Source of the DNA: JBEKOF01 sp049513975
GTDB taxonomy: Bacteria; Verrucomicrobiota; Verrucomicrobiia; Limisphaerales; Palsa-1400
Direction: 5' to 3'
Assembly: GCA_049513975.1 (NCBI GenBank)
Contig: JBEKVM010000005.1
Coordinates: 1-64,000, forward strand
DNA: 64,000 nt
Position 1 is the first letter of the stretch; each line of letters starts with the position of its first letter. The notes beneath the pieces are model-generated. The model was not told the origin of the DNA, ran no database searches, and saw only the letters and a list, made by a program, of their open reading frames with translations. The position numbers and the translations under genes were made by a program. Shown piece after piece: positions 40,407 to 50,699 of this stretch.

Positions 40407-42893
40407 TCAATGCTCCGCTTTCATCCAGACTTCGGAACGCACCGGGCCGCCCCGGCCGCCCCGGCCGCCGCTGGAACCGCCGCCCACCGCGGCGGCCTGG
40501 GTGGTTGCGCCGGGCGCGTTGGTGGACGTGTTCCCGGCATAGTTAATGGAGGCGTCGCCGCCGACCGCGGGGGCGGGGCCGGCCTGGCCAAGACGATTGA
40601 GGCGGGCGTAATTGGGAATGGCCAGCAGCGGGCTGCCGTCGGCCCAGGTGCCGGCGATGGCCATGACGCCGTGCAGGAGGTCCGGCCGCCATACTGCCTT
40701 CAACGGCCCGGTGCCAATGGCATTGGTGATGGCGGCGTTGTCCGCCCGTTCCACATTGTAAAGCAGTGGTCCATAACGCAGCGCCTCCAGTCCCCTGTCC
40801 GCCGCGATTTTCGGGTCGGCGGTGATGCGCTGGACTTCCATGGGCAGCACGACCTCAATCCGGTCGCCGGCGTGCCAGGTGCGCTTGATGGCGGCATAAC
40901 CCTTGTCAATTTGCGGCGTCATCTTTTGGCCGTTGACGGCCAGGGAAACCAGGCCGCTGACCCGGGGGGTTTCGGTGTAGAGCGCGCTCGTGCTCCGGTT
41001 GGGCGCGCGCACATAAACCGTGAAGGTTTTTGATTCCTTCGGATTGACAGTGATGGCAACATGGCCGCTCCACGGATAATCGGTCTTTTGCACCATTTGC
41101 ACCTCGGTCTGGCCGTCGGAGCCGGCAACCTTTTCCACGTTGATGGTGCTGCCGATGAAAAGATTGACGTAGAGGCCGTCGTCGCCCCGGACATAAGTCC
41201 AGGTGGGCAGCATCAGGAGCGTGCGGGGGATGTTGCCGACGCAGCACGGGCAGGCGTGCCAGGGGGTGCGCCGGCCGTCCACCAGCGGGTTGTCATAAAA
41301 AAAGGTCTGGCCTTCCAGATCGGTCGCCCCCAGCAGGGCGTTGTAGAGCGATTCCTCGTATAAATCGGCGTACTTCGCGTCGTGGTAGGCCAGGTTCATT
41401 TTGTATTGGAAGAAAATCAGGCCGCACGTCGAGCAGGATTCGCAGTAGGCGCCGTTGCGCAGGGAATAGTTCGGGCCGAACCCCTCCGACGTTTCGCCGC
41501 TGCCGATGCCGCCCGTCACGTAATACTTCTTGTTGACTATATTGTCCCACAGGGAAAGGACCGCGCTCTGGTAATCGGTGTCATGCGTTTCCGCCGCCAC
41601 GTCCGCCATGCCGGAGTAGGTGTAGGCGGCGCGCACGGCGTGGCCCACCGCCTCATACTGCTTTATCATGGGCAGGTGGCTCTGATCGTATTCCGAGCCG
41701 CCCTGGCGGGAATCGAGGAGAAATTTGGCCAGCTTCACGTAGGCATCGCCGCGGCCATGCCCCTCCATGTCGTTGACGAACCGCCCAAAGCGGACCAGCG
41801 CCTGCTCCATCTCCTGATGGCCGTCGAACCAGACTTTTTTCCCCGGTTCCGGCCCGATGTGGGCCACCCAGCAATCCGCCAGCTTCTTGGCCGCGTCATA
41901 CAGGCGCGTGTCCTTGCCCCCGGTCATGGTATAATGATTGATGGCGGATTCGATGAAGTAGCCCGCGGTGTAGCCTTCGTGATTGCCCCGAAAGGCCGGC
42001 GACCAGTGTTCGGTCCAGCGTGAATCGGGCGGCCGGGCGGTGAACGCGGTTTGCAGATAGCCGTCCGGTTCCTGGGCGGCGAGAATCTTGGGAATCCAAT
42101 CCTCCAGGGTGGCGTGGAATTTCTCCTGGGCCTTGATGATGTCCGGGTCGCCCCGCGGATCAATCATCAGGGCGATGCACATGGCCTCGACCGTTTGATG
42201 AACCCACGCGTTGGCGAACACATAACCTTTGTGCGGCGTGTAAGGCTCCCCGCGCAACGCTTTCGCCGCTTCGATGAAATTGTCAATCCCCCCCTGGACC
42301 TGCGTCAGGTTGGTGCGGTTGATCTGGTCAATGCAATGGGGAATCCAGCCGGCGATCAACGACTTGGCCCGGTCGTTCCAGAGCGGGCTGTCAATCACAT
42401 AGTTCTTCGTATAGACGACATCCAGCCGGTCCTTGGGCGGCGCCTCCGCCACCCGCACCGTCAGGGTGGAGGAGAGGTTGGTCGCGCTGTTCTGCCCGCT
42501 CATCTTTAAAACATAAGTGCCGGTTTGGGAGAAGGCGGCGCTCGTTTCCGCCTTGCCTTCCTCGGCGAATGTCACCGTGCCCGGGCCGGAAGCCTTGCTC
42601 CAGGCGACCGTTACCGCCGGCCCGGTGCGGGCCGAAGCGCCTCCGCCGCCATTGCGCCGTCCGCCGCCCCCGCCCCGTCGCGCGGGGTTGTTATACCCGG
42701 CATACCCCTGGAGGTAGGTTTTTCCCGGCATCACCACATCGCGATCAATGCCGGCGTCCACATACAAATCCGGCGGCGGCGCCGGAGCCTCGGCGGCGGG
42801 CGGGGTGGCAGCGGTAGTGACATTGGTATCCTGGGCATAAGCCGCGCCGGCCAGCAGGGCCGGGAAGAGACAAAAGAGGGCGACTTTTTTCAT
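40407..42893 (-). CDS. GH127-type glycosidase (DUF1680) with N-terminal PKD-like domain and Gly/Arg linker
   Basis: This 828-residue secreted enzyme has a signal peptide at 1-20 (MKKVALFCLFPALLAGAAYA). A PKD/Ig-like domain lies at about 38-150, interrupted by the low-complexity loop RRGGGGGRRNGGGG. The GH127 barrel follows, with the zinc site Glu485/Cys487 (CESCSTCG) and Cys550-Cys551 (CPCCVGN), equivalent to E338/C340 and C417/C418 of HypBA1. The C-terminus ends in a Gly-Arg-rich tail (GGGSSGGRGGRGGPVR). Expected activity is beta-L-arabinofuranosidase or a related furanosidase. The start is the ATG at 42893, not the upstream in-frame codon at 42941, because only the former begins with the signal peptide. 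Confidence 0.88.
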   Translation of the reverse strand: MKKVALFCLFPALLAGAAYAQDTNVTTAATPPAAEAPAPPPDLYVDAGIDRDVVMPGKTYLQGYAGYNNPARRGGGGGRRNGGGGASARTGPAVTVAWSKASGPGTVTFAEEGKAETSAAFSQTGTYVLKMSGQNSATNLSSTLTVRVAEAPPKDRLDVVYTKNYVIDSPLWNDRAKSLIAGWIPHCIDQINRTNLTQVQGGIDNFIEAAKALRGEPYTPHKGYVFANAWVHQTVEAMCIALMIDPRGDPDIIKAQEKFHATLEDWIPKILAAQEPDGYLQTAFTARPPDSRWTEHWSPAFRGNHEGYTAGYFIESAINHYTMTGGKDTRLYDAAKKLADCWVAHIGPEPGKKVWFDGHQEMEQALVRFGRFVNDMEGHGRGDAYVKLAKFLLDSRQGGSEYDQSHLPMIKQYEAVGHAVRAAYTYSGMADVAAETHDTDYQSAVLSLWDNIVNKKYYVTGGIGSGETSEGFGPNYSLRNGAYCESCSTCGLIFFQYKMNLAYHDAKYADLYEESLYNALLGATDLEGQTFFYDNPLVDGRRTPWHACPCCVGNIPRTLLMLPTWTYVRGDDGLYVNLFIGSTINVEKVAGSDGQTEVQMVQKTDYPWSGHVAITVNPKESKTFTVYVRAPNRSTSALYTETPRVSGLVSLAVNGQKMTPQIDKGYAAIKRTWHAGDRIEVVLPMEVQRITADPKIAADRGLEALRYGPLLYNVERADNAAITNAIGTGPLKAVWRPDLLHGVMAIAGTWADGSPLLAIPNYARLNRLGQAGPAPAVGGDASINYAGNTSTNAPGATTQAAAVGGGSSGGRGGRGGPVRSEVWMKAEH

Positions 42894-43240
42894 ATTAAAC
42901 CGATTGAGCTTCGACCGTGCTTTCCAGAGCCATCGCGGCACGCCTGCCGGGGCGGGAACACGGCTCTTGGAGGACGGGCGCGGGTTTCATTTCGCCAAGG
43001 ATTAGCCAAGGGCCGGGGGAGAGTCAAGGCCGGGTTTCGGCCACCAGATTGGCCGCAGCACGCGGAGCCACAACCGAAGCCGGAATTGCCCGCAGGTCAC
43101 GCGAACTCCTTGCCAACTGACTTCCCAACCTTAATATCAAAGCCGCTTGAATGAACTTGCGTCACCGCTGATTTGAACCTGCTGTGCCGTACAACCCAAC
43201 ACGCGCCCTTGAACTGCTTCGCCTCGGCACACGCTGACGA
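42894..43240. other. Divergent intergenic region, no gene seen
   Basis: These 347 bp lie between the GH127 gene (minus) and the DprA-like gene (plus) and should hold both promoters. I see G/C-rich low-complexity text (ggccgggg runs) but no palindrome, terminator or coding-like frame. Confidence 0.4.
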
Positions 43241-44539
43241 ATGATGACGCCGGTGACAACGAACACGCAGGCCATTCTGCTGCTGACCGCTCCGCTAATT
43301 GCCGGACGCAACGAAGGGTCCGCTGATTTACTGACTTTGACAGAATACAACCGGCTCGCCCGCATTTTGCGCGAAAAGCAAAAGCAACCGGCGGATTTGA
43401 TCGGACCGGATGCCGGGGAAACGATCCGTGTTTGCGCCGGGGCGTTTGGCGGGGAGCGCCTGGAGAGCCTGCTGGGCCGCGGGTTTTTGCTCAGCCAGGC
43501 GGTGGATCGCTGGAATGCCCGCGCCATCTGGGTGGTCAGTCGCGCCGATGCCACCTACCCGCCACGCCTCAAAATCCGGCTCAAAGAGGACGCCCCGCCG
43601 GTTCTCTATGGTTGCGGGGATGCGGCGTTGCTGGACACCGGCGGTCTGGCGGTGGTTGGCTCACGGCATGTGGATGACGAACTGATTTCCTACACGGAAA
43701 ATATTGGCAAGCTCGCCGCCCAAGCGGGTCGCACGCTCATCTCCGGCGCGGCCAAGGGCATAGACCGCGCGGCGATGCGCGGAGCGTTGCAGGCCGGTGG
43801 CGCCGTCGCCGGGGTGATGGCGGACAGTCTGGAGCAGGGCGCACTTGCCAGGGACAATCGCGAGCCATTGATGGATCACAAGCTGGCGTTGATTTCTCCT
43901 TACGATCCGGCGGCTGGCTTCAATGTGGGACACGCCATGCAGCGCAACAAGGTGATCTACGCATTGGCCGATGCGGCGCTGGTGGTCACCTCGGATTTCG
44001 AGAAGGGGGGAACGTGGGCTGGCGCCATCGAGCAGTTGGAGAAACTGCATTTTGTTCCAGTTTTCGTGCGCGACGGTGCCCACGCCGGAAAAGGAAACGC
44101 AGCCCTTTTGCAGAACGGGGCGCTCCCTTGGCCGGATCCCCATGATTTCGCTGAACTCTCCGAGGCCCTTGCAAAGGCCTTGGAAGACCGGGCTGCGGAA
44201 CCAAAGCAGGAACCCCTTGCGCTCGTACTGCGCGAGCAGTCCGCCTCCTATAAAAGCTCGAAGACGACAGAGCCTTCACCTGCTCTCCCGCCGAAGGTCG
44301 AACTGGATCCGCACCAACCAAGCGCGACGCCGGCGGAGGCGCTTTTTAACTCAGTTCGTGAGATTCTCGCTCATGAACTGGCCGAACCCAGGAGTGAGGC
44401 GGAAGTGGCCGATCTGCTCAAAGTCTCAAAGTCCCAGGCAAAGGCCTGGCTGACGAAGTTAGTTATGGATGGGAAATTGGAGAAAGTTGCCAAGCCCCCC
44501 CGTTACCGTGTCGCTGGAACTTCGGGGCGTTTGCTGTGA
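43241..44539 (+). CDS. DprA/Smf-like DNA-processing protein, divergent type
   Basis: This 432-residue protein has an N-terminal helical region. A DprA Rossmann domain lies at about 130-275: GGLAVVGSRHVDDE, TLISGAAKGIDRAAMRGAL and NVGHAMQRNKVIYALADAAL replace the usual SGLA and F-RN motifs but keep the pattern. A variable hydrophilic linker (about 310-375) leads to a C-terminal winged-helix-like region (EAEVADLLKVSKSQAKAWLT ... GKLEKVAKPPRYRV). Classical DprA loads RecA on incoming DNA; stand-alone divergent forms of this kind also occur in defence contexts. No competence or defence gene is adjacent, so the role is open. The start is ATG 43241, with a second ATG next to it. Confidence 0.8.
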   Translation: MMTPVTTNTQAILLLTAPLIAGRNEGSADLLTLTEYNRLARILREKQKQPADLIGPDAGETIRVCAGAFGGERLESLLGRGFLLSQAVDRWNARAIWVVSRADATYPPRLKIRLKEDAPPVLYGCGDAALLDTGGLAVVGSRHVDDELISYTENIGKLAAQAGRTLISGAAKGIDRAAMRGALQAGGAVAGVMADSLEQGALARDNREPLMDHKLALISPYDPAAGFNVGHAMQRNKVIYALADAALVVTSDFEKGGTWAGAIEQLEKLHFVPVFVRDGAHAGKGNAALLQNGALPWPDPHDFAELSEALAKALEDRAAEPKQEPLALVLREQSASYKSSKTTEPSPALPPKVELDPHQPSATPAEALFNSVREILAHELAEPRSEAEVADLLKVSKSQAKAWLTKLVMDGKLEKVAKPPRYRVAGTSGRLL

Positions 44540-44649
44540 CCAGGAGAGGCTCGTCCGGCTGGGTTGCTTAATACGCCGGCAAGGGAAGTGTGCAAAAAAA
44601 CAAGAAAGGGGTTGGCAATTCACGGCCTCCGTGGCATTTGTCATGCCCT

Positions 44650-47097
<2,448 letters not shown>

Positions 47098-47228
47098 TGT
47101 TCCGGGGGAGCATACGCGCCCTCGCGTGTAATGGCCGGCGCCCTCGCCAGCCACCTCTTTGCGCATTACACTTGATATTGAACTGGCGAACAGTGGGTGT
47201 TTGGGGAGCGCGGGCGTCCTCGTCCGCC

Positions 47229-47251
47229 GCGTTCGGCGTCCCGCCGAACGC
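47229..47251. repeat. Perfect 10-bp hairpin GCGTTCGGCG-TCC-CGCCGAACGC
   Basis: This tight palindrome lies in the 244-bp gap between hppA and the cobalamin-binding-type gene, next to gcgcgggcgtcctcgtccgc text. A weaker GTGTAATG/CATTACAC pair (47126-47133 and 47164-47171) is nearer hppA. Either could slow transcription after hppA, but neither has a T-run. It looks like one of the dispersed palindromes of this genome. Confidence 0.5.
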
Positions 47252-47341
47252 TCTTCAGGTGCGGCATTCTCGTCTTGGGCGGGGGTTGGGGGATGACCTG
47301 GCGGCTTGACCTTTCCTCCGTCCTCCGTCATTGCTTCTTCC

Positions 47342-48268
47342 ATGAGAGCCAGCCGGATTGTCTCCTTGCTGCCCAGTTGCACCGAGATCGTCTGCGCCCT
47401 GGGCGGCGCCGACCGCCTCAAGGGCCGCTCCCACCAGTGCGATTTCCCGCCGGAAATCAGCGCCTTGCCCGCTTGCACCTCCTCCCCACTCCTCCGCCAT
47501 GCCTCCAGCGCCGAAATTGACCGCGACGTCAAATCCCTCGGCCAGCGCGCCCTGTCCCTTTACGAGATTGACGTGGACCAGCTTCGCAAATTGCGCCCCG
47601 ATCTCATCTTGACACAAGCCCGGTGCGAGGTTTGCGCCGTCAGCCTTTCCGGCCTGGAACAGGCGCTGGCCCAGGCCCACGCCCCCGGCTTTCGCCCCAA
47701 AATCATGGCCCTTTCCCCCGTCCGCCTGGCCGATCTCTGGCAGGACATTCAAACTGTGGCCGACGCGCTGGGCCTGGCGGAACCAGGCCGCCAATTGCTC
47801 GCCGCCCTGAAGGAACGCGTCGTGGATGTCATCCAAAAAACTTGCCTGCTCCAGCGCCGTCCCGCCGTCGCCTGCCTGGATTGGCTTGACCCGCTCATGG
47901 CCTCCGGCCTTTGGGTTCCCGAACTGGTTCAATTCGCCGGTGGCCGCAACCTCTTTGCCCAGCCCGGCCAGCCCTCCTCCTGGCTGGAATGGGATGCCTT
48001 GCGCCAGGGCGACCCGGACCTCATCGTCCTCATGCCCTGCGGATTCGATCTGGACCGCACCCGCCGCGAAGCCGCCGCCTTGCAATCCAAGCCCGAATGG
48101 AAAACCCTGCGCGCCGTCAAGACCGGCCGGGTTTTTTTGGTGGACGGCAACTCCTATTTCAACCGGCCCGGCCCGCGCCTGGTGGATTCGTTGGAAATCC
48201 TGGCCCAAATCCTCCAGCCCGCCCTCTTCCCTTCTAACCCCGCCGGCAAAGCCTGGGAGAAATTCTGA
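47342..48268 (+). CDS. Cobalamin-binding (BtuF-like) periplasmic-binding fold protein without signal peptide
   Basis: This 308-residue protein begins MRASRIVSLLPSCTEIVCAL with no signal peptide. It contains the BtuF/FepB-type fold (DVDQLRKLRPDLILTQARCE, ALSPVRLADLWQDIQTVADA, PVLMPCGF-type strand LIVLMPCGFDLDRT, GRVFLVDGNSYFNRPGPRLV). Such signal-less members are usually annotated as cobalamin-binding proteins and may bind a corrinoid in the cytoplasm, but no BtuCD or corrinoid gene is nearby. The start is the ATG at 47342; the frame upstream is only 12 codons. It is convergent with the TolC gene, 7 bp away. Confidence 0.8.
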   Translation: MRASRIVSLLPSCTEIVCALGGADRLKGRSHQCDFPPEISALPACTSSPLLRHASSAEIDRDVKSLGQRALSLYEIDVDQLRKLRPDLILTQARCEVCAVSLSGLEQALAQAHAPGFRPKIMALSPVRLADLWQDIQTVADALGLAEPGRQLLAALKERVVDVIQKTCLLQRRPAVACLDWLDPLMASGLWVPELVQFAGGRNLFAQPGQPSSWLEWDALRQGDPDLIVLMPCGFDLDRTRREAAALQSKPEWKTLRAVKTGRVFLVDGNSYFNRPGPRLVDSLEILAQILQPALFPSNPAGKAWEKF

Positions 48269-48275
48269 ACTCCCT

Positions 48276-49595
48276 CTACGGCGGGTTGCCCACCGCCTTG
48301 TTCAACCCGTACTGCGCTTTGTTGTGTTCAGCGACGGCGGTAACATAGTCTGAATGCGCCTGGGTCAAAGCCTGCTGTGCCTGGATGTCTTCCAGCACGA
48401 TGCCCACCCCGTATTGCTTGCGTTCGTGCGTCAAGCGGAAGGCCTCATTGGCCGTGGCCAGGTTCCGCTGGGCCAGGGTGATTTGATCGGATAAGGACTG
48501 CATCCGCGTGGCTGCGGCGACGACTTGGGAAATGACGGCATCCTTGAGCTTGCTTTGACCCAATTGCGCGGCCGTCAGGCGGGCCTGGCTGGCTTTGGCG
48601 CGTCCAGAATCAAACAAGCCGCCGGGACCGATGCGCCAGCTCAAGCCGAGCAGATAATCTTCCGAGTGGCCGAAGTTGTCCGGTCCGCCTTCGTAACCAC
48701 CGCCGAAGCCGCCGGCAAAGACTTGCGCGCCCAGCGACGGAACCAGCGGCCCGTAAACCGCCCCGTTCTTGGCATCGCGCGCCGCTGTAATCAGAGCCTG
48801 GCCGGCTTTCAACTCGGGGCGCGAATTCAAGGCTTGTTCCACCAGCGAGTCCAGGGCCGCATTGGTGGGAAAAAGCAGGAGCGGCACCAGGTCCTGGTCA
48901 TGCGGAACCAAATCCACGGTGGAGTCCAGATGCAGAATCCTCGCCAGGTTGACCGCCGCGACGCGCTGCTGTTCGAGCGTTTGCCGCAACGAGATTTGGT
49001 AGCTTTCAGTCTGCGTTTGCACCCGCAGTTCGTCGCCTTTGAACGCGATCCCGGCCCCGACCGCCTGGTGCAACTCTTGCTGGTAGTCCCGCGAAATGCT
49101 CACCGCCTCTTGGATCACATCCGCCAGGGCCTTGGCTTTCACCAAATCAAAATAGGCCTGGGCCGCGCCCAACGCCGCGTCCTCCCGTTGCGCTTCCAGA
49201 GATTGATCCGACGCCGTGACCATTTGTTTGGCCGCCAGCGCCTGGTAAATGGAGTCGCCCAGAACCACCTGGGCCGCCACCGTGCCGCCGGGCGCATAGG
49301 ATTGGAAATGAGTGTCCGAAACTGTGCCCGCAGGCACCGCTTGAGCCATGCCATCCCGCTGGTGGTAAGTCAGGCCCGGCGTGAGCGACGGCAGGAACTG
49401 TTCCAGCGCGCTTTGGCGGTTGGCTTGCGCTTCCTTCAGACCTTCACGCGCAATTTGAACGTCCAGATTGCGGGCGCCCGCCAGACGAAGCACGGTCGGC
49501 AGATCAATCGGGCTGCCGGTGACATTGGTGGTTTGCGCGCGCGCGACACACACGCACAGCGTCAGGACGCCGATCACGGTATTCGAAACGCTCAT
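48276..49595 (-). CDS. TolC-family outer-membrane efflux protein
   Basis: This 439-residue protein has a signal peptide (1-21, ending VARAQ). Two long TolC repeats (about 30-220 and 235-430) are rich in coiled-coil helices (NLDVQIAREGLKEAQANRQS, FRLTHERKQYGVGIVLEDIQ). It forms the trimeric exit duct of the RND pump encoded upstream. Its ATG overlaps the TGA of the adaptor gene (ATGA at 49592-49595), so it is the last gene of the permease-adaptor-duct operon. Confidence 0.93.
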   Translation of the reverse strand: MSVSNTVIGVLTLCVCVARAQTTNVTGSPIDLPTVLRLAGARNLDVQIAREGLKEAQANRQSALEQFLPSLTPGLTYHQRDGMAQAVPAGTVSDTHFQSYAPGGTVAAQVVLGDSIYQALAAKQMVTASDQSLEAQREDAALGAAQAYFDLVKAKALADVIQEAVSISRDYQQELHQAVGAGIAFKGDELRVQTQTESYQISLRQTLEQQRVAAVNLARILHLDSTVDLVPHDQDLVPLLLFPTNAALDSLVEQALNSRPELKAGQALITAARDAKNGAVYGPLVPSLGAQVFAGGFGGGYEGGPDNFGHSEDYLLGLSWRIGPGGLFDSGRAKASQARLTAAQLGQSKLKDAVISQVVAAATRMQSLSDQITLAQRNLATANEAFRLTHERKQYGVGIVLEDIQAQQALTQAHSDYVTAVAEHNKAQYGLNKAVGNPP

Positions 49596-50689
49596 TTCGC
49601 CTCCACTGGATTGACCGCCTGGCCGTCGTTGAGTGTCTGTTTGCCAACCAGGATCACCGGCTGGCCAAGCTTCACGCCGTCGGTGATTTCAACATTCACC
49701 CCGTCGTTAAAAGCAGTCCGAACCGGGGTTTTTTTGGCCTTGCCATCGGCCACCACAAAGACGGACGCGCCCGCTTTTTCCACTAGGAGCGCCTGCACCG
49801 GCACCAGCAGGGCATCCTTCTTGCGTTCCACCTCCAGTTGCACGCTGGCATACATGCCGGGCCGCAGCTCACCGGTCGGGTTGGGCATTTCCATTTCCGT
49901 GAGCATCGTCTTGGTCGCCTCGTCCAGCGCGTTGGCATAACGGGTCACCGAACCGTTGAAACTTTTCCCGGGCAGTTCCTCGACCGTGGCCTGCGCCGGC
50001 ACGCCGTTGGTGATGAATGGCACTTCCGCTTCGGGCACGAACACCTGGATGCGCACACGCCTGAAATCCATCAACGTCACCACGGCGGCGCTTTGCGCGG
50101 ACGCCCCGGACGTGGCGGCGGGAATGAACGCGCCGGGATCCACGTATCGCGCCGTGACCACGCCGCTAAACGGCGCGGCCAGCCGGGCGTACCGCAGCAG
50201 TGTCCGGGTCCGCTGCAGTTTGGCCTGCGCGACTTCCCAGACGCCGCGCAAGTCGTCCACGGTTTGCGGCACCACCAGATCCGGCGCCTTTTCCCGCGCC
50301 TCGGCCATGCGCTGGTAGTTGGTGCGCGACACCTCCGTCTCGGCCTGGTATTGAATCTCGTCGGCCAGCAATTCCGGCACTTCGATCTCCCCAAGCAACT
50401 GGCCTGCCTGGACCGCGTCGCCCTTGTCCACCGTCAGCGTTTTCAAATAGCCGGGAACCTTCGCGTAAATCGTGGCGGCCTGATACGCCAGGATGCGGAA
50501 AGTGGGCAGCGTGATGCTGCGGGCAATTTCACCGCGCCGGGGAAGAACAGTCTGCACCGTCATGGGTGGCGCTGCTTCAGCAGGCGCTTGGGCTTTGGGA
50601 GGCCCGCAACCGCAAAGCGCGGCAACTCCGGCGATGCCGGCGAGGGCCGTGCAGAAACAAGGGATTTTGGCTTGCATAAGTTTTGGCAT
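49592..50689 (-). CDS. RND efflux periplasmic adaptor subunit (membrane fusion protein)
   Basis: This adaptor of about 365 residues is probably a lipoprotein (AALCGCGPPK, lipid Cys26 or Cys28). Order of domains: barrel-sandwich/lipoyl half (TIYAKVPGYLKTLTVDKGDA VQAGQLL), a short helical hairpin (about 115-160), the second lipoyl half (LAAPFSGVVTARYVDPGAFI), a beta-barrel (VRIQVFVPEAEVPFITNG) and a membrane-proximal end. It links the permease to TolC. I start it at the ATG 50689, 10 bp after the permease stop; the longer frame up to 50881 overlaps the permease gene and lacks a signal. Confidence 0.9.
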   Translation of the reverse strand: MPKLMQAKIPCFCTALAGIAGVAALCGCGPPKAQAPAEAAPPMTVQTVLPRRGEIARSITLPTFRILAYQAATIYAKVPGYLKTLTVDKGDAVQAGQLLGEIEVPELLADEIQYQAETEVSRTNYQRMAEAREKAPDLVVPQTVDDLRGVWEVAQAKLQRTRTLLRYARLAAPFSGVVTARYVDPGAFIPAATSGASAQSAAVVTLMDFRRVRIQVFVPEAEVPFITNGVPAQATVEELPGKSFNGSVTRYANALDEATKTMLTEMEMPNPTGELRPGMYASVQLEVERKKDALLVPVQALLVEKAGASVFVVADGKAKKTPVRTAFNDGVNVEITDGVKLGQPVILVGKQTLNDGQAVNPVEAK

Positions 50690-50699
50690 GGATTGGGTT

